Shown: in pieces, positions 1-6,333 of the stretch
How the letters are laid out: every line of letters begins with the position of its first letter
Numbering within the stretch: the stretch's first letter is position 1
Assembly (NCBI GenBank): GCA_027347805.1
Contig: DAIEQP010000108.1
Coordinates: forward strand, 1-7,222
From: Ignavibacteria bacterium
GTDB lineage: Bacteria > Bacteroidota > Ignavibacteria > Ignavibacteriales > Melioribacteraceae
Direction: 5' to 3'
Length of the DNA stretch: 7,222 nucleotides
Program-made: the position numbers and the translations under genes
The notes under the pieces: model-generated
Told to the model about the DNA's origin: nothing
Database searches by the model: none
What the model saw: the letters and a program-made list of their open reading frames with translations, nothing else

Positions 1-1161
1 AAATTTTATCAGACTCGCGATGGTAAACTTTTGCTTGATAACAATTCAAGCGAACAGGAATTTAAATTCAGAAATTCCAACCATTGGATTGTAAATAACG
101 GACTTAAATTTGAATTTGGATTTGATATTAAAAACACACTGAATAATTATAACCATTTTTATAACGAATACCAGGATTTGCTTGGACAGAAAACACCTTC
201 GCTCGTAATGAACAGCAAGCTTAACACATTCAAAGCCGGTGTTTTTGCAAATATGAATTTGGAAGTTTTACCTAATTTAACTTTCGTTCCCGGTGTAAGA
301 GCAGATTATTACGAATACAACAAAACGACAAATGTTTCTCCCCGTTTATCTTTAACTTATGCGCTGGATGAGCTGACTTCGCTTACTGCTTCTTTTGGTA
401 TGTTTTACCAAAACATTCCATTTGTAATTGCTGCTCAGAATGATAATTTCAAAAACCTGAAGAATCCGAAATCATACCAGTATATTCTTGGATTTAATCA
501 TTTACTAACCGAGAGCACGAAACTGACTGTGGAAGTTTACAATAAAGATTATTTCGATTTCCCGATGGACCCTTCACAGCCGAATCATTTTTTATTTGAC
601 CAGGCTGTAACAGAAAATTTATTTCTTGTGCATTCATCATTATTAAGCGGTGGTGAAGCCAATAGCAAAGGAATTGAAATTACCCTGCAGAAAAAACTGG
701 CAAAGGATTTTTATGGTTTAATCGCCGGATCATATTCGAAGGCAACATACAAAGGATTGGATAACGTCTGGCGGGATCGTGTTTATGACAACCGTTTTAA
801 CTTTGCCGTCGAAGGAGGATACAAACCAAATAATGATTGGGAATTTAGTTTAAGATGGCTTTACGCCGGCGGCGCACCATTTACACCTTTTGATGAGGCC
901 GCTTCCCGCGCTTCTTTTAAAGGAGTTCTGGATGAAACAAAAGTAAACTCTCAGCGTTTACCAGATTTTCATTCGTTAAACATTCGCGCCGATAAACGTT
1001 TCCATTTCGAGAAAACAACAATGATAATTTACCTTAGCATCTGGAATGCATATGCAAGAGAAAACATTGCAGCATATTCATGGAATGAAATTGATAATCA
1101 ACCTGATAAAGAAAAAATGTGGGGACTGCTTCCTGTTTTCGGGATTGAATATGAATTCTAA
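1..1161 (+). CDS. TonB-dependent outer-membrane receptor, C-terminal part (5' end beyond window)
   Basis: The frame is open from base 1, so this is the 3' part of a longer gene; 386 codons are visible, and any start inside the window, such as the TTG at 31, would only be internal. The visible protein is a series of amphipathic beta strands with aromatic residues and charged or Asn/Gly-rich loops, as in the 22-stranded barrel of TonB-dependent receptors. Typical features are an ANSKGIEITLQKKL strand, a late Arg-Trp-Leu strand running into GGAPFTPFD, then RLPDFHSLNIRADKRF, and a terminal Tyr-Glu-Phe, the C-terminal aromatic signature of outer-membrane insertion. The plug domain, which would confirm the family, is outside the window. 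By family it would import a bulky nutrient (siderophore, glycan or peptide) using TonB energy; no substrate can be read from the barrel. Its stop codon overlaps that of the convergent AraC-type gene. Confidence 0.87.
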   Translation, partial: KFYQTRDGKLLLDNNSSEQEFKFRNSNHWIVNNGLKFEFGFDIKNTLNNYNHFYNEYQDLLGQKTPSLVMNSKLNTFKAGVFANMNLEVLPNLTFVPGVRADYYEYNKTTNVSPRLSLTYALDELTSLTASFGMFYQNIPFVIAAQNDNFKNLKNPKSYQYILGFNHLLTESTKLTVEVYNKDYFDFPMDPSQPNHFLFDQAVTENLFLVHSSLLSGGEANSKGIEITLQKKLAKDFYGLIAGSYSKATYKGLDNVWRDRVYDNRFNFAVEGGYKPNNDWEFSLRWLYAGGAPFTPFDEAASRASFKGVLDETKVNSQRLPDFHSLNIRADKRFHFEKTTMIIYLSIWNAYARENIAAYSWNEIDNQPDKEKMWGLLPVFGIEYEF

Positions 1162-2312
1162 ATAAGTGCCTGCCGGCGAAACTCGGAAGGTGTTGTATTA
1201 GTATGTTTTTTAAATATTGTATTGAATGAAGACTTTGAACTGAATCCTGATTCGAAAGCAATTGTCAGCAAATTTCTGCTCGAGTAATCGGGATTCAGCA
1301 GTTTTTCTTTTACTTCTTCAACACGGTAATTATTAATAAAATCATAAAAATTTTTATTGAAAGCAGTATTGATAACTTCCGAAAGATTATGATTTGTTAC
1401 TAAAAGTTTTTCTGCAAGCTGTGTTAATGTAATTTCAGCATTCCTATATAATTTTTCATCTTCCATTAGCAAAATCAAATCGCTCTTAATTTTTTGAATA
1501 TCATCTTCACCAAGAGAAGATTTAACATATTTAACTGACTTTACAGTTTCGTCGGCTGAAGGTGTTGCTTCTATTGTTTTATGATCTTCTTTGAAATTAA
1601 AAACCTGCGGCTGGTTTAGTGCACCATAACCTATAGCATAAATAAAAATCGAAACGAAGAAATAAATTATTCCGTCGTATGGTCCTTTATCTAAACCAAA
1701 TATTGCGCTTACAATAAACAGACAGGCAACAACAAACCAGACAACAAATGTTCCGGAAATTAAAAATCGGAGCCAGTCCAGTTTAATTTTTTCGATATTA
1801 GAAAAAGCCTCCTTCAGTTTATTATCAAAATTCTTTATAAGTCTAAGAGAAAGAACCGTATAGACAATTCCGCTGACTGGTTTAAAGAACCCGATAAAAA
1901 CAAAATCCGGCTGAACATTGTTTAGATAAAAATCTATCTTCAATAATTTTTCCTGGTGAGAGAGTAAATAATATGGGGATACATAAAAATGTGCCAGCAG
2001 AAACGGTATGAAATGCAGCAGATATTTTACATTGAATTTTTCTTCGTTGCCGGTCACAATCTTTGTGTAGATATAAAATATCGGTCCGTATATAAATGGA
2101 AAAGCAAAATTAGCGCCAAAGATAACCGGGTATTGCAGATACATTCTTTCAACAAAAGAATATGTTGATAATAAATCGATAGACATTATTAGCATGGAAA
2201 CTGAAAGAACGCGGTTGGCGTTCTTATTGTTCTTCCTGAAAAACAATAAAGCGGATAAAAGAAATCCCTGTATTGATGCTAATAAAAACACTGTCGACAA
2301 AATAGAGCTCAA
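1158..2312 (-). CDS. Seven-helix membrane protein with C-terminal AraC-type DNA-binding domain
   Basis: This 384-residue protein has about seven hydrophobic segments in its N-terminal 235 residues (roughly 5-25, 36-53, 66-83, 95-116, 138-157, 183-206, 213-232). A polar linker follows, and residues 280-381 form an AraC/XylS double helix-turn-helix: LTQLAEKLLVTNHNLSEVIN is the first HTH, and IAFESGFSSKSSFNTIFKK followed by TPSEFRR is the second HTH and family signature. It is probably a membrane-embedded one-component transcription regulator that senses a signal in or across the inner membrane. The start is TTG at 2312-2310: an in-frame TAA lies five codons upstream, AAGGA sits 5 bases before the TTG, and the next Met (residue 40) would remove the first helix. 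It converges on the TonB receptor gene with stops overlapping by 4 bases and is divergent from the phosphatase gene; either neighbour, or itself, could be its target. The ligand is unknown. Confidence 0.93.
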   Translation of the reverse strand: MSSILSTVFLLASIQGFLLSALLFFRKNNKNANRVLSVSMLIMSIDLLSTYSFVERMYLQYPVIFGANFAFPFIYGPIFYIYTKIVTGNEEKFNVKYLLHFIPFLLAHFYVSPYYLLSHQEKLLKIDFYLNNVQPDFVFIGFFKPVSGIVYTVLSLRLIKNFDNKLKEAFSNIEKIKLDWLRFLISGTFVVWFVVACLFIVSAIFGLDKGPYDGIIYFFVSIFIYAIGYGALNQPQVFNFKEDHKTIEATPSADETVKSVKYVKSSLGEDDIQKIKSDLILLMEDEKLYRNAEITLTQLAEKLLVTNHNLSEVINTAFNKNFYDFINNYRVEEVKEKLLNPDYSSRNLLTIAFESGFSSKSSFNTIFKKHTNTTPSEFRRQALI

Positions 2313-2317
2313 ATCAA

Positions 2318-2322
2318 TCCTT
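2318..2322 (-). promoter_or_regulatory. Shine-Dalgarno-like AAGGA deciding a TTG start
   Basis: On the minus strand AAGGA lies 5 bases upstream of the TTG chosen as start of the AraC-type membrane regulator. With the in-frame TAA just upstream (2330-2328), it supports TTG as the start, since no ATG is available before residue 40. Confidence 0.5.
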
Positions 2323-2350
2323 AATGTTTATTTACCTTCAGCGGTATATA

Positions 2351-2392
2351 ACAAAATTAATAAAGTGTTGTTTGCTAATTAATACAAAATTA
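2351..2392. repeat. Two direct copies of ACAAAATTA in the divergent spacer
   Basis: The nonamer ACAAAATTA occurs at 2351-2359 and again at 2384-2392, 33 bases apart, close to three helical turns, in the 113-base spacer between the divergent AraC-type and phosphatase genes. On the minus strand each copy contains TAATTTTG, which fits the Bacteroidota -7 box TAnnTTTG. The copies could be an operator repeat for the AraC-type regulator, a pair of minus-strand promoter elements, or chance in A+T-rich DNA. Confidence 0.3.
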
Positions 2393-2396
2393 TATT
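2368..2396 (+). promoter_or_regulatory. Candidate sigma-70-like promoter of the phosphatase gene
   Basis: TTGTTT at 2368-2373 and TATATT at 2391-2396 are separated by exactly 17 bases. The -10 matches TATAAT at five of six positions; the -35 is weak, at three of six. Transcription would begin near 2403, giving a leader of about 23 bases before the ATG at 2426. One ACAAAATTA copy lies within the spacer and -10, so a protein bound there could occlude the promoter. Confidence 0.35.
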
Positions 2397-2425
2397 CGCA
2401 ACCAATTTAGAAAAAGAAATTTTAT

Positions 2426-3064
2426 ATGAAAAAAGCTGCGTTACTATTATTCTGTTTTTCGTTTATTACCGGATGCTCTTCAGTAAAAATCATGAATCTA
2501 GACCACGCTAAGAAACTTGTGCGTGATTATTATGAGAATGGTGAATATGACAATGACTGCGAGAGGATATTAAACGAAGCCGAAAGGAAAATTGGTAAAA
2601 TCCCCCTTCAAGAAAACTCAACCGTTGTTTTTGATATTGATGATACGGTTCTTTCCAATTATGAATACACTAAACAACTTGGTTTTGGATACAATCACAC
2701 AACATACCAGGAATGGGTTTCGCAGTGTAAATTCAAAGCAATTCCAAAGGTTAAATCCTTTTACGAATGGCTGATATCAAAAAAAATAAAAGTCGTCTTC
2801 TTAACCGGCCGTAACAGCGAAACTTATTCGGGAACAAAACAAAATCTTTTTAATGAAGGTTTTAATAAATACGACACATTAATTGTTAGAAATGAAAAAG
2901 AAAGAAACATGAGTGCTGTTGAATACAAATCTGCAAAGAGAGAAGAGTTAACAAAACGTGGACATAAAATAATCGCCAGCATTGGAGATCAAGCCAGCGA
3001 TCTTGAAGGGAATTATGTTGGAATAAAAATTAAACTTCCCAATTATTTATATGGAATAGAATAA
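2426..3064 (+). CDS. Lipoprotein HAD-superfamily acid phosphatase (class IIIB, acid phosphatase B-like)
   Basis: The 212-residue protein begins with Lys-Lys, a hydrophobic stretch and the lipobox ITGC (Cys17), so it should be exported, lipidated and membrane-anchored facing the periplasm or the surface. HAD motifs appear in order: motif I FDIDDTVLSN, with nucleophile Asp70 and acid/base Asp72; motif II FLTGR (Thr127); a likely motif III Lys in the YKSAKREEL stretch (Lys168 or Lys171); and motif IV GDQASDLEG (Asp188, Asp192) for Mg binding. Spacing and the DIDDT...LSN signature fit the acid phosphatase class B family, which includes plant vegetative storage proteins and Haemophilus e(P4) nucleotidase. 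Expected reaction: hydrolysis of phosphomonoesters such as nucleoside monophosphates; the true substrate is unknown. It is somewhat shorter than e(P4)-type enzymes. The start is the only ATG before the signal peptide; the upstream A/G-rich run is a weak ribosome site. It appears monocistronic, ending in a terminator. Confidence 0.92.
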   Translation: MKKAALLLFCFSFITGCSSVKIMNLDHAKKLVRDYYENGEYDNDCERILNEAERKIGKIPLQENSTVVFDIDDTVLSNYEYTKQLGFGYNHTTYQEWVSQCKFKAIPKVKSFYEWLISKKIKVVFLTGRNSETYSGTKQNLFNEGFNKYDTLIVRNEKERNMSAVEYKSAKREELTKRGHKIIASIGDQASDLEGNYVGIKIKLPNYLYGIE

Positions 3065-3083
3065 AATTCTATTCCACTTTTTT
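3052..3083 (+). terminator. Intrinsic terminator spanning both convergent stop codons
   Basis: Bases 3052-3062 (TGGAATAGAAT) and 3066-3076 (ATTCTATTCCA) are a perfect 11-bp inverted repeat with a 3-base AAA loop, followed on the + strand by CTTTTTT (3077-3083). It terminates the phosphatase transcript. The stem contains the last codons and most of the stop of the phosphatase and also the TAG of the convergent REC-CheW gene at 3071-3069. On the minus strand no T-run follows, so termination there is less certain. Confidence 0.8.
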
Positions 3084-5021
3084 CGCTTTATGCGGCGGAG
3101 TCATAATCATCGGAAGATTAAGCAGACAGTAAATAGAATCACCAACCTTAACTACAGCCATAATATAATCAGCATCTTTATTCTGACCTAGACTTGGAGC
3201 GCTTTCAATGTCATCAACTTTTATATCTGCTACCACATCTACATAATCTACGATTAACCCCAAACGAATTTTAGCTCCGTCAATAACATCTTCAGCTACA
3301 ACAATTCTTGTTCTTGAATCATACGGCTGTTCTTCCAATCCGATTTTCAAGCGGAGGTCAATTACCGGAACGATCATTCCTCTTAAATTAACAACTCCCT
3401 TAATAAAATTTTCGGTATTCGGCACGCGAGTTATCGGCACCATTTTGATAATCTCAATAATTTTCAGAATATCAATTCCATAACGCTCTTTACCCAAACC
3501 GAAACGCAGATATTTTCCTTCCATATTAAGAAGTGTTTTAGCTTCGAGACTTGTGCTTTCCTGTTTCGATCTATCCATAATGCGTTTTACTTTTTCCGCC
3601 AGGTCCTTTTCGCTTATTTTGCTTTTTGCCTGTGCTTTTTCCTTTTCACCACAAATTGCATCGGCAAATTTCATATCAACAAATTTATCAAGATCGATAA
3701 TGGAACCGATTCCCATTTTATCGTGCATGTAATGCTGAATAAAATCGAGGTCTCCTTTTACAGGATAAAGATTATTTGTTTTTATTCCTTTAGGTTCTGT
3801 AAGAACATTTTTCAGAATAGGAACTTTAAGACCAAGTTCTTTTTTAGGATCAAGAAATTCAACTGCTATCTCAGCGGCAAAGTTTGGTTTCTCATCAATT
3901 ACTTTTCCGGCTTGAACAAGATATTTTACAAATTCCTGTACTGCATCGGGATAATTTTCAACGAATTCTTCCTGCACCGCAAGAACACAGCATGGATGAT
4001 TTTCCCAAAGTTCGCTCGATAGGAATTGTAGTTCTGCTGAACCAGAAGCAATTGCTTTTGTCCCTAAAGGTTCGGCAACAAGAAATCCGCTTGCTTCAGG
4101 ATTACCGGCCATGAACTCACCCATTTTAATCGGGGCAACAACTTCAAATTTTACATCAACATCTTTTTGCCCGGTAACTCCCGGTTTCAGCCCAAGGTTA
4201 TGGAAGAATGCGTGTCCCAGCATATTATGAATTGACATTGTATGAGGAATATAAAAAGCTTTGTCGCGGTAAAAATCTAATCCCTCTTCTTCATTCCCTG
4301 TTTTGTTTTTTACACAGATGCTTCCGTTTTTATGAGCAAACAAAATCAATTTCAGCGGAACACCATAGTTGAATAAATCCATTGCAAGCGGTGCGAGAAT
4401 AAAAGCCGCGTCAGCAGATTTATTTTCAAGTGCTTTTGCTACTGCATTCCAGCTTGGCAGACATTCGGTTTCAAGTTCAAAATGTTTCGGTGATATTTCA
4501 TTGTTCTTTATTAATCCTTTTAAAACACCGAGCGTTAAATGGTCGGTAATCTGAATATGAATCGCTTTCAATTTTACCTTGCCGCTTGCTGTTATTCTGG
4601 ATTCATAACTAACTGGTTTTGCTTCTTCAGCGGGTTTTATTCCAAATGCTTCTTTAATTTTTTCTAGTAGTTCCGCCTGGTTAAATGGTTTTGAGATAAA
4701 GGCAGATACGCCCGCTTCCAGTGCTTTTTCAACTTCTTTCTTTTCACCGCGTCCGGTTGCCATTAAGAAGGGAACATTTTTTGTTTTGTCATTTGATCGG
4801 ACATATCGCAATAAATCAAAGCCGTCCATTTCAGGCATATTCCAATCGCTTATAATCAATTCAACATTATCTTCTTTTTCCAAAACTTTTATGGCACTCT
4901 TTCCATTATCTGCTTCAACAACATTTTTGAAATCGAGCGAGCCAAGAGTTTTTATTTCCATTTTGCGCATTGCATTTGCGTCTTCAACCAAAAGAATTCT
5001 AATGCCAGTACTCAGTTCCAT
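3069..5021 (-). CDS. REC / NrtA-NasS-like ligand-binding / CheW fusion, predicted chemotaxis sensor-adaptor
   Basis: Three domains are joined in 650 residues. Residues 6-127 are a receiver: acidic pair Glu13-Asp14, phospho-acceptor Asp59 in LIISDWNMPEMDG, Thr89, and Lys111-Pro112. Residues about 148-455 resemble the NrtA/CmpA/NasS branch of substrate-binding proteins (NMT1-like): ITDHLTLGVLKG at the start, PSWNAVAKALE then ADAAFILAPLAMDL, HKNGSICVK, GFLVAEPLG (312-320), and NHPCCVLAVQEEFVENYPDA (341-360). A charged, probably helical linker (458-498) leads to a CheW domain (about 499-640) with IEIIKMVPITRVPN and NLRGMIVPVIDLR (Arg547). There is no signal peptide or membrane segment, so the binding domain should be cytosolic. 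Likely role: bind a small molecule and modulate CheA-receptor coupling, with phosphorylation of Asp59 as a second input. The ATG at 5021 follows an in-frame TAA five codons upstream; there is no clear Shine-Dalgarno. CheV has CheW first and REC last, without a binding domain. The ligand cannot be read; nitrate/nitrite is a family-based guess. Confidence 0.94.
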   Translation of the reverse strand: MELSTGIRILLVEDANAMRKMEIKTLGSLDFKNVVEADNGKSAIKVLEKEDNVELIISDWNMPEMDGFDLLRYVRSNDKTKNVPFLMATGRGEKKEVEKALEAGVSAFISKPFNQAELLEKIKEAFGIKPAEEAKPVSYESRITASGKVKLKAIHIQITDHLTLGVLKGLIKNNEISPKHFELETECLPSWNAVAKALENKSADAAFILAPLAMDLFNYGVPLKLILFAHKNGSICVKNKTGNEEEGLDFYRDKAFYIPHTMSIHNMLGHAFFHNLGLKPGVTGQKDVDVKFEVVAPIKMGEFMAGNPEASGFLVAEPLGTKAIASGSAELQFLSSELWENHPCCVLAVQEEFVENYPDAVQEFVKYLVQAGKVIDEKPNFAAEIAVEFLDPKKELGLKVPILKNVLTEPKGIKTNNLYPVKGDLDFIQHYMHDKMGIGSIIDLDKFVDMKFADAICGEKEKAQAKSKISEKDLAEKVKRIMDRSKQESTSLEAKTLLNMEGKYLRFGLGKERYGIDILKIIEIIKMVPITRVPNTENFIKGVVNLRGMIVPVIDLRLKIGLEEQPYDSRTRIVVAEDVIDGAKIRLGLIVDYVDVVADIKVDDIESAPSLGQNKDADYIMAVVKVGDSIYCLLNLPMIMTPPHKAKKVE

Positions 5022-5063
5022 CTTATACCATTTTTATTTTAAATTGATTTTGCACAAACTAAA

Positions 5064-5090
5064 TCCGGCATAAATTGCCCTGCAGCCGGA
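5064..5090 (-). other. Leader inverted repeat with an alternative inner hairpin
   Basis: In the 146-base gap upstream of the REC-CheW fusion, TCCGGC (5064-5069) and GCCGGA (5085-5090) form a 6-bp stem with a 15-base loop. GGCA (5067-5070) and TGCC (5076-5079) form a competing 4-bp hairpin with a 5-base loop. No T-run follows on either strand, so it is not a good intrinsic terminator. It may be a leader structure, a protein site or chance; it is the only G+C-rich patch in this gap. Confidence 0.3.
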
Positions 5091-5103
5091 GTAATCCATA
5101 GAT

Positions 5104-5109
5104 ATTATC
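5104..5109 (-). promoter_or_regulatory. Possible -10 element (GATAAT) ahead of the REC-CheW fusion gene
   Basis: On the minus strand GATAAT matches five of six bases of TATAAT and lies about 83 bases upstream of the ATG. Seventeen bases further upstream the hexamer is TTTAAA, a poor -35. It is the best candidate I see in the 146-base gap, and would place the 5064-5090 inverted repeat in the transcribed leader. Weak evidence. Confidence 0.2.
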
Positions 5110-5167
5110 GGATAAAGCAAATCATTTTAAAGAAGGGATTTAACGGCTGTTTTAAAAGAAAAGAGGA

Positions 5168-6316
5168 CTAAATTGAGTAGATTATGTCTTTAATGAACGA
5201 CGGCCACCATCCTTTAATACCCCAATTATTACCGATCCGAATAGCAATAGCATTCTGCTTCGGGCTGACATATAATATCTGTCCCAAAATTCCCATCGCA
5301 AAATACTCGAAATATGATTCATCAATTTTGTATCCCCACCAGTAATTTTTATATGCTCCTTTGCCGGTTTTAAACCAATTACCCCATGACCGGTTTTTGT
5401 AATAATCAAAATAATTTGGTATTGAATTCGTCGCGATAAAATCTGTTGATTCTTTTATCCATCCAGAAGGAACAATTTGATTGTTTTCATGCATTCCATT
5501 ATTTAGAAATAACCGTCCGAATTTTGCAAGATCAATTGGCGAACAGACAATTCCACTTTCCAATTTCTCCAGACCGTTTTTTGAATTATCCAAACAAAGG
5601 TATGCAGAAAATTCTGTTCCAATCTTCTTCCAAATCATTTCCTGGAAATATTGTGATGGTGTAACCGGCAGAACCGTTTCTAAAATCATTGTAAGAAGTA
5701 TAAGATGATAATCGCTGTAATGGAAAAATTTTCCGATTTCATCCGCAATAATCATTTGCCTGGAAAGTTTTCTTCCATTGGGATGGAGATAACTTTTTAC
5801 CATTTCTTTCCATGGAACAAATCCTTCAGTAAATTTTATTCCTGAATGCATTTGGAGCAAATTGTTAATTGTAATTTTTTCAAAACCTTTTTTATTTAAC
5901 ATCGGTAGATATTTGGTAACCGGGTCATTTATGTTTTCTAGATATTGTTCTTCAAGCGCAATTCCAACCATAGCGGTTGTTATCGATTTTGAAATTGAAA
6001 AAAGCTGAAACTGGGATGAGCGATTGAAACCACTGCAATAATTCTCATAAATAACTTTATCATCTTTAATTATGATGAATGCTAATGTCTGGCTCTTTTC
6101 AAGAAATTCTTCAAATGATGTAGTTTTCTCTTTGCTATTCAGCAATAATGGCTTGTGCGGTGGATTAATTTCTTTTTTAGCATCTTCAAAACCGAATGGA
6201 GTTTCGGAAGATTCAATTTTATTTTTATGAAACAGTTTATAATCAAAAACAGTTTGCTTGAATCTGCTCTGAATTACATAAGAAAGAAATCGCAGGTAAT
6301 AATTAGATTCGATCAA
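5168..6316 (-). CDS. Serine hydrolase of the beta-lactamase / class C family (NylB-like)
   Basis: This 382-residue protein has the active-site pattern of serine beta-lactamase-fold enzymes: SxxK as FSISKSITTAMVGIA with nucleophile Ser107 and Lys110; LLQMHSGI (153-160); a tyrosine motif in FHYSDYHLILL with Tyr200; and a late GILGQILYVSPKQNAIAIRIG segment (342-362) matching the G-x-x-G-Q strand of 6-aminohexanoate-dimer hydrolase-like members, preceded by an aromatic YWWGY. Asp202 stands where YxN enzymes have Asn. Members hydrolyse amides or esters (peptides, beta-lactams, aminohexanoate dimers); the substrate here is unknown. No signal peptide is evident, so it may be cytosolic. The start is TTG at 6316: a TGA lies two codons upstream in frame, AGGGA sits 6 bases before, and the next Met is residue 117, inside the active-site helix. 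It begins 17 bases after proA on the same strand, so co-transcription is likely, with no evident functional tie to proline synthesis. Confidence 0.92.
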   Translation of the reverse strand: MIESNYYLRFLSYVIQSRFKQTVFDYKLFHKNKIESSETPFGFEDAKKEINPPHKPLLLNSKEKTTSFEEFLEKSQTLAFIIIKDDKVIYENYCSGFNRSSQFQLFSISKSITTAMVGIALEEQYLENINDPVTKYLPMLNKKGFEKITINNLLQMHSGIKFTEGFVPWKEMVKSYLHPNGRKLSRQMIIADEIGKFFHYSDYHLILLTMILETVLPVTPSQYFQEMIWKKIGTEFSAYLCLDNSKNGLEKLESGIVCSPIDLAKFGRLFLNNGMHENNQIVPSGWIKESTDFIATNSIPNYFDYYKNRSWGNWFKTGKGAYKNYWWGYKIDESYFEYFAMGILGQILYVSPKQNAIAIRIGNNWGIKGWWPSFIKDIIYSI

Positions 6317-6322
6317 TTTTCA

Positions 6323-6327
6323 TCCCT
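6323..6327 (-). promoter_or_regulatory. Shine-Dalgarno-like AGGGA deciding the hydrolase TTG start
   Basis: On the minus strand AGGGA lies 6 bases before TTG 6316-6314. The ATG at 6323-6321 overlaps this motif and its frame stops after six codons, so it cannot start the hydrolase unless a frameshift is present. The motif therefore favours TTG. Confidence 0.5.
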
Positions 6328-6333
6328 GTAATT

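Noticed and set aside
2194..2382. Open + strand frame running into the divergent spacer
   Set aside because: Most of it is antisense to the first membrane helix of the AraC-type regulator; the product has no recognisable feature.
3069..5021. Considered a secreted ABC-transporter binding protein for the central gene
   Set aside because: There is no signal peptide or lipobox, the N-terminus is a receiver domain, and the C-terminus is CheW; no transporter permease or ATPase is adjacent.
5019..5031. Two-codon frame ATG GTA TAA one base ahead of the REC-CheW start
   Set aside because: Such minimal frames are expected by chance in A+T-rich leaders, and nothing else suggests translational coupling.
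3723..5073. Several open frames on the + strand (3723-4022, 3884-4114, 4369-4554, 4786-5073)
   Set aside because: They lie antisense to the REC-CheW fusion, whose three recognisable domains explain the region; their translations show no family features.
5345..5385. Lys-Thr-Gly in the hydrolase (residues 316-318) as the third beta-lactamase motif
   Set aside because: It lies in a loop before the WWGY stretch; the G-x-x-G-Q strand at 342-346 fits the third-motif position of NylB-like members better.
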